64,000 bases of DNA from Devosia pacifica (GTDB taxonomy: Bacteria > Pseudomonadota > Alphaproteobacteria > Rhizobiales > Devosiaceae), in contig NZ_BMZE01000001.1 in the NCBI RefSeq assembly GCF_014652635.1, positions 878,051 to 942,050 on the forward strand. Direction: 5' to 3'. The position numbers and the translations under genes were made by a program. This document shows positions 1 to 11,220 of the stretch, piece after piece. Below the pieces are notes generated by a model, which saw only the letters and a program-made list of their open reading frames with translations, made no database searches and was not told where the DNA came from. Positions within the stretch are counted from its first letter, which is position 1. Every line of letters begins with the position of its first letter.

Positions 1-270
1 ATCGAGGTCCTGAGTGTCGACTATCGCTGCGACACCATCGAACCGCTGACAGTTCAGTACATCAACGCCGCGCCGAACTTTCTCGCGCTGGTCCCGGTGA
101 ACGACGAAACACTGGTGTTCGCCTCCGTCCTCTCTGGTTCCGGAGCGCGCTACACGGCAGCCACCTGGGTGTGGTGGAGTTCCGGCACGGAAGCGAGCCT
201 TTATGATCTGACGCTTGGTGAGGACGCAGAGCCTGTGGCCACCTGCGGCGAGGCCAACGACATCCCCTGA
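1..270 (+). CDS. MliC-family (lysozyme inhibitor-like) protein, 5' truncated
   Basis: The open frame runs from the window edge to a TGA at 268-270 (89 codons visible), so the N-terminus and any signal peptide are missing. The visible part has the MliC/PliC pattern: a Y-x-C-D near the start, an SGSGARY motif at about residues 45-51, then a WVWWSSG stretch followed by EASL. In that family the SGSGxRY loop inserts into the active site of c-type lysozyme, and members are usually periplasmic or lipoproteins. It lies 38 bp upstream of ureE on the same strand and so appears to be inside a urease operon, a job unrelated to urease chemistry. The family call is fairly secure from the motif. Inhibitor activity is inference. 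Confidence 0.75.
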   Translation: MEVLSVDYRCDTIEPLTVQYINAAPNFLALVPVNDETLVFASVLSGSGARYTAATWVWWSSGTEASLYDLTLGEDAEPVATCGEANDIP

Positions 271-308
271 GCAGACAACACCATCAAGCCGTCCAGACGA
301 GAACCCGA

Positions 309-782
309 ATGCTGCGCGCCACTACCTTCATTCCGCCCGGCCACGACAAGCCCGCAGGATTTGATCATGTCGTTCTGAACCATGATGAGCGTCGGTTGCG
401 CCGCAAGCTGCTCTATCTCGCCGGTGGTGGCGAGATGATCGTTGATCTGCCGGCAACCACGACCCTGCCGCACGGCAGCGCGCTCGTCCTCGATGATGGT
501 CGTCTGGTCGATGTACGGGCGAGCGAGGAAGACCTGCTGGAGGTCCGCGCGCGTTCAGATGCTGATCTTGTGCGGCTCGCCTGGCATATCGGCAACCGGC
601 ATACCCCGGCGCAGCTTGATGCTGAACGTATCCTGATCGCCGCCGACCACGTCCTCAAGACCATGCTCGAAGGCTTGGGCGCGACCGTCACGCCTGTTCG
701 TGCGCCGTTCGCGCCGGAGCATGGCGCCTACCACGCGCATGAACACGCCAGCACAAATCACGCGCTGGCCCGGCACAAATGA
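309..782 (+). CDS. ureE: Urease accessory protein UreE (nickel metallochaperone)
   Basis: UreE is the cytoplasmic dimeric chaperone that delivers Ni(II) to the UreG/UreF/UreD-apourease complex. The 157-residue product has the usual length. An N-terminal beta domain is followed by a C-terminal metal-binding domain with the GNRHTP motif (about residues 95-100), whose His is a conserved nickel ligand in the family. The C-terminal tail is His-rich (HGAYHAHEH, about residues 138-146), as in nickel-storing UreE proteins. The stop overlaps the ureF start by 4 bp (ATGA), implying translational coupling. It lies downstream of the MliC-like gene. No nickel-responsive regulatory site is visible. Confidence 0.93.
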   Translation: MLRATTFIPPGHDKPAGFDHVVLNHDERRLRRKLLYLAGGGEMIVDLPATTTLPHGSALVLDDGRLVDVRASEEDLLEVRARSDADLVRLAWHIGNRHTPAQLDAERILIAADHVLKTMLEGLGATVTPVRAPFAPEHGAYHAHEHASTNHALARHK

Positions 783-1441
783 TCTCTGCCTCGGGCCTGC
801 AACGGCTGCTTGCCTGGCTTTCCCCCGCCTTTCCAATTGGAGGCTTTGCCTGGTCTGCCGGACTTGAGACAGCCATTGCTGACGGCCACGTCTTCGACGC
901 AGCAACGACGAGCGAATGGATTGCCTCGTCGTTGCACGCAGGCTCTTTACGGGTAGATGCGGTGCTCCTCGCCGAGGCGCACAGGCAGTCGCACGACCGC
1001 GCCGCGCTGGCCGATACGGCCGATTGGTGCCTCGCCCTGACAGCCGCGCGCGAGCGGCGCGAAGAAACGCTCGCTATGGGCAATGCCTTTATTCGTGCGG
1101 CTTCAGCGTGGGACACGACGGCAGTGCATCACCTTCCGGAAGAGTGCCCATATCCTGTCGCCATCGGCGCAATTGCCGCGTCGCAAGCCGTACCGCTCGA
1201 TGCGGCCTTGGTAGCGCACGCCACCAGCACCGTTCAATCTCAGATCTCGGTCGCCGTGCGGCTTGTGCCCATCGGCCAGAGTGATGGCCTCACGATCCTT
1301 GCCGGGTTGGAGCCGGAAATCCTTCGTCTATCCACTTGGGCAACCAATGCAACGCTGGCGGATATCGGCACGATGTCCTATGCCGCCGACATCGCGCAAA
1401 TGCGCCACGAAACGCAGACGACGAGGATCTTCAGATCGTGA
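779..1441 (+). CDS. ureF: Urease accessory protein UreF
   Basis: UreF acts with UreD and UreG as the GTPase-gating component during urease nickel-site assembly in the cytosol. The 220-residue protein shows the typical all-helical UreF pattern, with the N-terminal signature LSPAFPIGGFAWSAGLE (about residues 14-30), close to the family S-P-x-F-P-x-G-x-F-x-(Y/W)-S-x-G-L-E. The ATG overlaps the ureE stop, and its own TGA overlaps the GTG start of the next gene. That gives a tightly coupled ureE-ureF-DUF3995-ureG string. The structural genes ureABC and ureD are not in the window and are presumably upstream. Confidence 0.93.
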   Translation: MISASGLQRLLAWLSPAFPIGGFAWSAGLETAIADGHVFDAATTSEWIASSLHAGSLRVDAVLLAEAHRQSHDRAALADTADWCLALTAARERREETLAMGNAFIRAASAWDTTAVHHLPEECPYPVAIGAIAASQAVPLDAALVAHATSTVQSQISVAVRLVPIGQSDGLTILAGLEPEILRLSTWATNATLADIGTMSYAADIAQMRHETQTTRIFRS

Positions 1442-1869
1442 CCACGGCCATTGCTGCCCTGATGTTCATTCCCCTGCTCTCGATCGGCTTTGCCCATATA
1501 TTATGGGCAACAGGCATGACCTGGCCGATCCAGGACGAAAAGCTTTTGGCGCAAACGGTCATCGGCACGCCCGGCATCGAGCGGCTTCCCTCTGGCTGGC
1601 GCGTGTTCGCGACCGGTGCTTTGGCACTGGTTTCCGGCGTCATGGCGCTGGCTTTGGCCGACCATGATAGCGGCGGCCTCTGGCTCAGCCTTCTTGGCCT
1701 GCCATTCGCAGCGCTTTTTCTCGCACGCGGTATCATCGGCTACACCAGCCGTTGGAAAGAGCAGCGCCCGGAGCCGAGCTTTCGCTTCAATGACAGCCGG
1801 GTCTATTCTCCCCTGTGTATCGCCATCGGCATCGGGTTCGTGGCGCTCGTCTGGTTCCGCTTGTTCTGA
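1438..1869 (+). CDS. DUF3995-type small membrane protein within the urease operon
   Basis: I chose the GTG at 1438 because it overlaps the ureF stop (GTGA); a longer open frame to 1336 lies wholly inside ureF and looks spurious. The 143-residue product has about four hydrophobic segments (near residues 3-22, 57-75, 80-98 and 125-142). It carries a conserved-looking H-I-L-W-A-T-G at about residues 20-26 and matches the DUF3995 pattern as I recall it. The function of that family is not known to me. Its place between ureF and ureG, with coupling on the upstream side, suggests co-expression with urease. A role in urea or nickel passage or in acid stress would be speculation. Confidence 0.7.
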   Translation: MTTAIAALMFIPLLSIGFAHILWATGMTWPIQDEKLLAQTVIGTPGIERLPSGWRVFATGALALVSGVMALALADHDSGGLWLSLLGLPFAALFLARGIIGYTSRWKEQRPEPSFRFNDSRVYSPLCIAIGIGFVALVWFRLF

Positions 1870-1880
1870 AAGGCAGTGAC

Positions 1881-2510
1881 ATGAGTTCTTCAAATGGTCC
1901 GCTCCGCATCGGCATTGGCGGCCCCGTCGGTTCCGGCAAGACAACGCTGTGCGAGATGCTTCTGAAGGCCATGCGTGACCGCTACTCGATGGCGGTCGTC
2001 ACCAATGACATCTACACCCGCGAAGACGCGTTGATCCTCGCGCGCGCTCAAGCGATCTCGGAAGACCGCATCGTCGGTGTCGAGACCGGCGGCTGCCCGC
2101 ATACTGCGATCCGCGAAGATGCCTCGCTCAATCTCGCGGCGATCGACGAGCTCAACCGTAAGTTCCCCGATCTCGATATTATCCTGATCGAGAGCGGCGG
2201 CGACAATCTGGCCGCGACGTTTTCTCCTGACCTTGCGGACATGACGCTTTATGTCATCTCGGTCGCGCAAGGCGAGAAGATCCCGCGCAAGGGCGGTCCA
2301 GCGATCACCCGGTCGGACCTGCTGATCGTCACCCATACCGATCTTGCGCCGCATGTCGGCGCCAGCCTGGAGGTGATGGACGCCGACACCCGCAAGGTAC
2401 GTGCAGGACGTCCCTACGTGTTTGCTGATCTACTGCGCCATGAAGGGATTGAAGAGATCATCGCCTTCATCGAGAAGGCTGGCGGTCTGCAACGTTCCGC
2501 TGCGGAATAG
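1881..2510 (+). CDS. ureG: Urease accessory GTPase UreG
   Basis: UreG hydrolyses GTP to drive nickel insertion into apourease. The ATG at 1881 follows the DUF3995 stop by 11 bp and gives 209 residues, typical for the family; upstream in-frame codons belong to the previous gene. Visible motifs are the P-loop GGPVGSGKT (about residues 11-19), TNDIYT (switch region, about 40-45), the Cys-Pro-His metal motif in [11 protein letters not shown] (about 71-81) and ESGGDNLAA (about 102-110). The guanine-specificity position that usually reads NKTD reads THTD here ([12 protein letters not shown], about residues 151-162), an odd substitution. It is the last gene of the urease string; a nested hairpin overlaps its stop. 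Confidence 0.95.
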   Translation: MSSSNGPLRIGIGGPVGSGKTTLCEMLLKAMRDRYSMAVVTNDIYTREDALILARAQAISEDRIVGVETGGCPHTAIREDASLNLAAIDELNRKFPDLDIILIESGGDNLAATFSPDLADMTLYVISVAQGEKIPRKGGPAITRSDLLIVTHTDLAPHVGASLEVMDADTRKVRAGRPYVFADLLRHEGIEEIIAFIEKAGGLQRSAAE

Positions 2511-2528
2511 CATGGACCATTCCGCAGC
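2495..2528. terminator. Nested hairpins between convergent ureG and glgX
   Basis: A perfect 10-bp inverted repeat (arms 2499-2508 and 2519-2528, loop 2509-2518) overlaps the ureG stop codon. A second, mutually exclusive palindrome, TTCCGCTGCGGAA, sits at 2495-2507. Neither strand has a strong T-run after it, so this is at best a weak bidirectional terminator or an mRNA 3'-end stabiliser between two convergent transcripts. Confidence 0.45.
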
Positions 2529-2539
2529 GTGTTTGCCGG

Positions 2540-4567
2540 CTATTCGGCAGATTGGTCGTCGGGCCTCGCTGCGGCGCGCACCATCGCGATCACCGAACGC
2601 GGATGCAACGTGACGCCCTCATCGGTGACATCGGTGTTGCCGGACTGATCCGAACTGAATCCGACTTCCCAATCGCCCTCGGGCAGGCGTGCCAGTACCT
2701 CTTCCGCGCGCCGGTTGAACCATACCAGAACCTCGTCGCCCCGGTTGCGCAGCCACATGCCGAGTGTCGAACCATGCGGGTCGGACCACTCCGCCTCGTT
2801 CATCTCGTGGCCTTCCGGATGCAGCCACACCACGTCGCGCTTGCCCTGCCGCTTCTTGCCGGTCAGGAAGCTGTCATATGTCAGCGCCGGGTGTGCCTTG
2901 CGAAACTTGTGGAGCCCCGCGAAATAATCGACAAGCTCGCCATCCGCGCCCTCCCAGTCCACCCAGGTGATTTCGTTGTCCTGGGCATAAGCATTGTTGT
3001 TGCCCTGCTGGGTGCGGAACATCTCGTCACCCTGCTGGATGAGCGGCGTGCCGCGCGACATCATCAGCGTCGCGAGTAGCGCCCGCACATCGCGGCGCCG
3101 CGCTGCTACGATTTCAGGATCGTCCGTTTCCCCCTCGACGCCGCAGTTCCATGACGAGTTGTGGTTGTGCCCGTCATTGTTGTTCTCGCCGTTCGCCTCG
3201 TTGTGCTTCTCGTTGTAGCTCACGAGATCGCGCAGCGTGAAACCATCATGGACCGCCAGAAGGTTGACGCCATGCCCGGGCCGGCGTCCCCCATGATTGA
3301 AGTTGTCGGCTGAGCCGGCGACCTTGCCGGCCAACGCACCCAGCTTGTGGTCGTCACCGCGCCAGAAGCCGCGGATCTCGTCGCGGTAAGTGTCGTTCCA
3401 CTCGCGGAATTCCTTGCCGAACTGGCCAAGCTGGTACCCGCCCGGGCCCGGATCCCACGGTTCGGCGACAAGGATCGATTTCGAAAGGACCGGGTCGGCC
3501 TTGATCTTGTTGAGCATCTCCGCCTCGGGGTTGAACCCCGGATCGCGCCCAAGCACCGGTGCGAGATCGAACCGAAACCCGCCGACGCCCATCTCCTGGA
3601 CCCAATAGCGTAAGCTTTCGATCACCAGCCGCTGCACTGCCGGATGGTCACAGCGCAGCGTATTGCCGGTGCCAGTATCGTTAACCATGTGTTGACGTCC
3701 GTCGGCCTCGACGTGACGGTAATAGGTGCGCGCGTCGAGCCCCTTGAAGCTCAGCACCGGGCCTTCTTCGTTGCCCTCACCCGTATGGTTGTAAACGACA
3801 TCCAGAAGCACGGCGATGCCATTGCGGCGATAGAGGTCCGTCAGATGCCGCAACTCCTGCGGCCCGCGCGGCGCCAGCCTCGGGTCTACGGCAAAATAGC
3901 TCACCGGGTTGTAGCCCCACGCATTGGTCAGCCCGAGTGCCGGCAAATGTCCATCGTCGATCCACGCGGCGATCGGCATGAGTTCGACAGTATCGACACC
4001 GAGATACTTGAAGTGATCGATCACCCGGCGCGTTGACAGCGCGGCAACAGTGCCACGCAGCGGCCCCTGAACGCTCGGGTGCCGCATGGTATAGCCGCGC
4101 ACGTTCAGCTCATACATCAGCGACGGATTCTTGCGCCGCGGTGTCGAGAGCGGGTTGCGCTCTCCGACGACGATCGATTTCGGGATCAGCGGCGCGGTAT
4201 CGACAGCGTCCTCGCGCGGCAGGCGCAGGCGCGGCGAGCGCACGAACACCCGGTCGAGCCGGCGGGCGTAGGGGTCCACCAAAAGCTTGTTCGGGTCGAA
4301 ATAATACCCCTGCTCAGGATCGTAACGACCATCAGCCCTGAAACCATATCGTGCACCGGGAACAACATTGGCGATCAGCCCGGCATGGATATTATCTTCG
4401 TGCACGTCGAGCTCGAAGCGATCGATTTCCTTGTCGAGTTCGTCATAGAGCGAAACCCAAAGAACAGAGGCCGTCTCTGAATATACAGCGAAATTGACCC
4501 CTTCTTCTGTAACGGTCGCGCCAAGATGCTGGGTGCGCCCCCCATTGGGGACCAATTCTGGTTTCAT
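2540..4567 (-). CDS. glgX: Glycogen debranching enzyme GlgX (GH13, isoamylase type)
   Basis: GlgX hydrolyses alpha-1,6 branches of limit dextrins left by glycogen phosphorylase. The 675-residue protein begins with a CBM48-like domain (about residues 10-100), then the GH13 (beta/alpha)8 barrel. Catalytic regions are visible: DVVYNHTGEG (region I), GGFRFDLA (nucleophile Asp), VAEPWD (acid/base Glu) and the GlgX-typical VHDGFTLRDLVSYNEKHNEA with an Asn-rich loop after it. It is the last gene of the six-gene glycogen operon, 12 bp after pgm. Length and motifs are complete. Confidence 0.93.
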   Translation of the reverse strand: MKPELVPNGGRTQHLGATVTEEGVNFAVYSETASVLWVSLYDELDKEIDRFELDVHEDNIHAGLIANVVPGARYGFRADGRYDPEQGYYFDPNKLLVDPYARRLDRVFVRSPRLRLPREDAVDTAPLIPKSIVVGERNPLSTPRRKNPSLMYELNVRGYTMRHPSVQGPLRGTVAALSTRRVIDHFKYLGVDTVELMPIAAWIDDGHLPALGLTNAWGYNPVSYFAVDPRLAPRGPQELRHLTDLYRRNGIAVLLDVVYNHTGEGNEEGPVLSFKGLDARTYYRHVEADGRQHMVNDTGTGNTLRCDHPAVQRLVIESLRYWVQEMGVGGFRFDLAPVLGRDPGFNPEAEMLNKIKADPVLSKSILVAEPWDPGPGGYQLGQFGKEFREWNDTYRDEIRGFWRGDDHKLGALAGKVAGSADNFNHGGRRPGHGVNLLAVHDGFTLRDLVSYNEKHNEANGENNNDGHNHNSSWNCGVEGETDDPEIVAARRRDVRALLATLMMSRGTPLIQQGDEMFRTQQGNNNAYAQDNEITWVDWEGADGELVDYFAGLHKFRKAHPALTYDSFLTGKKRQGKRDVVWLHPEGHEMNEAEWSDPHGSTLGMWLRNRGDEVLVWFNRRAEEVLARLPEGDWEVGFSSDQSGNTDVTDEGVTLHPRSVIAMVRAAARPDDQSAE

Positions 4568-4579
4568 GCCGTTCTCAAC

Positions 4580-7651
<3,072 letters not shown>

Positions 7652-7655
<4 letters not shown>

Positions 7656-8923
7656 CTGTTAGCCAGGTATTTGTCGATCATCGCTTGGGTAATCAGCGTC
7701 ACCCCCTCACCCGACCTGTTGAACCATTTGGCGTCGAATTCCGGGTCTTCACCGACGACGAGGCCTTCCGGTATGCTGACGCCGCGGTCAACGACGACCT
7801 TTTTCAGCCGCGCGCCACGCCCGATATCGCAATATGGCAGCACCACCGCCTCGGTGAGCTCCGAATATGAATGTACGCGACCGCCGGTGGAGAGCAGCGT
7901 GTGCTGCAGCATGCCGCCTGACACGATGCAATCGCCCGACACCAACGAGTTCACGGCAGAACCCCGGCGCCCATCAAAGTCATGAACGAATTTCGCCGGC
8001 GGCGTAATCTCCGCGTAAGTCCAGATCGGCCAGTCGCGGTCGTAAAGATCGAGCTGCGGCGTGATATCGGTCAGATCGATATTGGCCTTCCAATAGGCGT
8101 CGATCGTTCCGACATCCTTCCAGTACGACACCTCTTCATTGGCTGAACGCACGCATGAGCGCGGGAACCGGTGAGCCCATGCAGTACCGTTCTTCACGAG
8201 ATAGGGAATGATGTCCTTGCCAAAATCCCGGCTGGAGCCCTCGGTCGCCGCATCGCGACGCAACTGCTCCATCAAAAAGCGCGTCTCGAAGACATAAATG
8301 CCCATTGAGGCCAGCGCATAGTCCGGCTTGTCTGGAATGGAAGGCGGGTCCTTCGGCTTTTCGACGAAGTCGACGACCCGGTCGCGACCATCGACATGCA
8401 TTACCCCGAATGCCGTGGCTTCTGCGCGCGGCACCTCAAGGCAGCCAATGGTGACGTCGGCGCCGGTGTCGACGTGCTGGCGCAGCATGATTTCGTAGTC
8501 CATCTTGTAGACGTGGTCGCCCGCAAGAATGACGATGTAGCGCGCGCCGTAGTCCTCGATGATGTCCATGTTCTGGTAGACGGCATCCGCGGTGCCAGCA
8601 TACCACATATCTTCCTTGACCCGCTGGCTTGCCGGCAGGATGTCAAAGCTCTCGTTACGCTCCGTTCGCAGGAAGTTCCAGCCGCGCTGCAAATGGCGGA
8701 TCAGGCTATGCGCCTGATATTGCGTGGCGACCGAGATGCGGCGAATACCCGAATTGATGGCGTTCGACAGCGCGAAGTCGATAATCCGCGCCTTGCCGCC
8801 AAAATAGACAGCCGGCTTGGCACGCCGATCGGTCATCTCCATCAGGCGCGTGCCGCGTCCGCCCGCTAGGACATATGCCATGGCGTCACGGGCCAGTGGT
8901 GATGGAATGCGGTAATCAGCCAT
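7652..8923 (-). CDS. glgC: Glucose-1-phosphate adenylyltransferase GlgC
   Basis: GlgC makes ADP-glucose from ATP and glucose-1-phosphate, the committed and allosterically controlled step of bacterial glycogen synthesis. The 423-residue protein has the nucleotide-binding loop [20 protein letters not shown] (about residues 17-36), the catalytic segment [12 protein letters not shown] with its Asp, the FVEKPKDPP sugar-phosphate lysine motif (about 189-197), and a C-terminal left-handed beta-helix domain. Known alphaproteobacterial GlgC enzymes respond to fructose-6-phosphate and pyruvate; the sequence itself does not show effector choice. It overlaps glgA by 4 bp. A 60-bp gap upstream holds a hairpin. 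Confidence 0.96.
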
Positions 8924-8942
8924 GTTCTGTCCTCCTCAGGGC

Positions 8943-8963
8943 GCCCGGTTGACCGGGCTTTTT
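8943..8963 (+). terminator. Terminator-like hairpin pointing against the glycogen operon
   Basis: In the glgB-glgC gap, GCCCGG (8943-8948), loop TTGA and CCGGGC (8953-8958) are followed by five T residues (8959-8963) on the plus strand. That is a textbook intrinsic terminator, but it is oriented antisense to the operon. On the minus strand the same stem has no T-run and would act only as an intercistronic mRNA hairpin. Confidence 0.6.
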
Positions 8964-8983
8964 GTGCAGTGTTCGAGAAAAGC

Positions 8984-11179
8984 TCATATTCCCTCGAACT
9001 TTAAAATCAGGGTTGAAAGTGGCGGCAGAAACAGGCTGGCCTCGGCCGGCATGTGCCGATCATCGACGGCCCGTGCCATCACGGCACCCTGGTTACCTGC
9101 GTTGGACCCGCCATACCAGCCGGCATCCGTGTTTATGCGCTCCTGCCAGCGGCCCGCCAGTGGCATCGGCATCGTGTAGTTTTCACGCGGGATCGGGGTC
9201 ATGTTGCTCACAACCACCACCGGATCGGAATCGGGGGCGCGCCGGAGCCACGCGAAAACCGAATGGCCCAGATCGTTTCCGACGATCCACTCAAACCCGT
9301 CAGGCTCGCAATCGCGCTGATAGAGGGACGGCAACTCCTTATAGGCAGCGTTCAGATCCGCCACCAGGCGCCGCACACCTTCATGCATGCTGGCATCCAA
9401 AAGGTACCAGTCGAGCGCACGCGCGTCTTTCCATTCCTCACGCTGCGCAAACTCCTGTCCCATGAACAGCAGCTTTTTGCCCGGGTGCCCCCACATGAAA
9501 CCGTAATAGGCGCGGAGATTGGCAAACTTCTGCCAATCGTCTCCCGGCATCTTCTCGAGCATCGAGCCCTTGCCGTGCACCACCTCGTCATGGCTGATCG
9601 GAAGGACGAAGTTCTCCGAGAACGCATAGACGGTGCTGAACGTCATGTCGTTATGGTGATAGCGGCGATGCACCGGCTCACGGCTCATGTAACGCAGGCT
9701 ATCATTCATGAAGCCCATGTTCCATTTGAACCCGAACCCCAGCCCGCCGACATCCACCGGCGCGCTCACGCCTGGCCATGCGGTCGACTCTTCCGCCACC
9801 ATGAAGCTGCCCGGGTTAAGCCGGTAGGCTTCGGCATTGACCTTCTTTAAAAACTCAACCGCCTCTAGGTTCTCGTTGCTCCCGAACCTGTTGGGCACCC
9901 ACTGCCCGCTCTGGCGCGAATAATCGAGATAGAGCATCGAAGCGACGGCATCGACGCGCAGCCCGTCAATATGGAACACTTCGAGCCAGTAAAGCGCACT
10001 GTTCAGCAGATACGCCGCAACTTCCTTGCGCCCGAAATTATAAATCGCCGTGTTCCAATCGGGGTGATAGCCCTGCCGCGGGTCCGCATGTTCATAAAGC
10101 GCGGTGCCATCGAAGCGGCTCAGCCCATGCTCATCGGTTGGAAAATGCGCAGGGACCCAATCGAGAATGATCCCGATGCCTGCAGCATGTGCTGCATCGA
10201 CAAACCGTGCGAAGCCCTTCGGGTCTCCAAACCGCGCGGTTGGCGCGAATAATCCCGTGGGCTGATAGCCCCAGCTCGGATCGAACGGGTGCTCACTGAC
10301 TGGCAGCAGCTCGATATGGGTGTAGCCCATGTCCGCCGCATAGGGCACGAGTTGTTCGGCGAGCTGGTCATAGCTGAGGAAGCTGCCATCGGGGCGCTTC
10401 CGCCAGGAGCCGAGATGCACCTCATAGACAGACATCGGGCTGCGGCGCCAGTCCTGCTCGGCACGGCGCGCCATGTAAGCGTCATCTGTCCATTCGAACG
10501 GTGCCGGATCCGGCACGATCGAGGCTGTACGCGGCCGCATCTCAGATTGGCGGGCATAGGGGTCAGCCTTCAGAGGCAGCAGACTGCCGTCACTTCCCAC
10601 GATCTCATACTTGTAGATCGTTCCGGGTCCGAGTTTGGGGATGAACACTTCCCAAATGCCGGTATCGCGCCGCTTGCGCATCGGATTGCGGCGCCCGTCC
10701 CAGTCGTTGAAGGCGCCAACGACACTCACACGCTGGGCGTTGGGCGCCCAAACCGCGAAATGCGTGCCTTCAATGCCGCCGAACTCGATGGCATGGGCGC
10801 CGAGCTTGTCGAAGAGGCGTAAGTGACTGCCTTCGCCGATATAGTAGTCGTCCATTGGCCCGAGCACGGGGCCATACGTGTAGGGATCCTGAACCTCCCA
10901 CTCACCACCGTCGTTTCCGGCGCGGTAGTAGATCGGCTGATACCCGTCGACTTTCACACGTCCTTCGAACAGGCCTGCAGAATGCCGCCGCTCGAGCGTT
11001 CCAAGTTCGGTGCCGTCACGCGTAAAGGCACGAAGGGTCTCGGCATGGGGCACGAAGGCGCGAAGCACCCAAACGCCTTGAATTTCATGTAGCCCGAGAA
11101 ACGAGAACGGATCGTGATGTTTGCCGTTGACGATCGCTTCCACGTCGCCCGGCTCCGCTTGCCATGTCCCGGTATTCAC
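8984..11179 (-). CDS. glgB: 1,4-alpha-glucan branching enzyme GlgB (GH13)
   Basis: GlgB cuts alpha-1,4 chains and re-attaches them as alpha-1,6 branches. The 731-residue length is standard for the two-CBM48 form. An N-terminal CBM48 (about residues 10-100) and a second one (about 125-215, with THFAVWAPNAQRVSVVG) precede the GH13 barrel. Catalytic segments are DWVPAHFP, GLRVDAVASMLYLDYSR (nucleophile Asp), VAEESTAWPGV (Glu) and PISHDEVVHGKGSM. It sits 41 bp downstream of glgP. Confidence 0.96.
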   Translation of the reverse strand: MNTGTWQAEPGDVEAIVNGKHHDPFSFLGLHEIQGVWVLRAFVPHAETLRAFTRDGTELGTLERRHSAGLFEGRVKVDGYQPIYYRAGNDGGEWEVQDPYTYGPVLGPMDDYYIGEGSHLRLFDKLGAHAIEFGGIEGTHFAVWAPNAQRVSVVGAFNDWDGRRNPMRKRRDTGIWEVFIPKLGPGTIYKYEIVGSDGSLLPLKADPYARQSEMRPRTASIVPDPAPFEWTDDAYMARRAEQDWRRSPMSVYEVHLGSWRKRPDGSFLSYDQLAEQLVPYAADMGYTHIELLPVSEHPFDPSWGYQPTGLFAPTARFGDPKGFARFVDAAHAAGIGIILDWVPAHFPTDEHGLSRFDGTALYEHADPRQGYHPDWNTAIYNFGRKEVAAYLLNSALYWLEVFHIDGLRVDAVASMLYLDYSRQSGQWVPNRFGSNENLEAVEFLKKVNAEAYRLNPGSFMVAEESTAWPGVSAPVDVGGLGFGFKWNMGFMNDSLRYMSREPVHRRYHHNDMTFSTVYAFSENFVLPISHDEVVHGKGSMLEKMPGDDWQKFANLRAYYGFMWGHPGKKLLFMGQEFAQREEWKDARALDWYLLDASMHEGVRRLVADLNAAYKELPSLYQRDCEPDGFEWIVGNDLGHSVFAWLRRAPDSDPVVVVSNMTPIPRENYTMPMPLAGRWQERINTDAGWYGGSNAGNQGAVMARAVDDRHMPAEASLFLPPLSTLILKFEGI

Positions 11180-11220
11180 TGCGCGCCCCTAAACTGATCC
11201 ACCCCCGCGCCCACGCGTTG

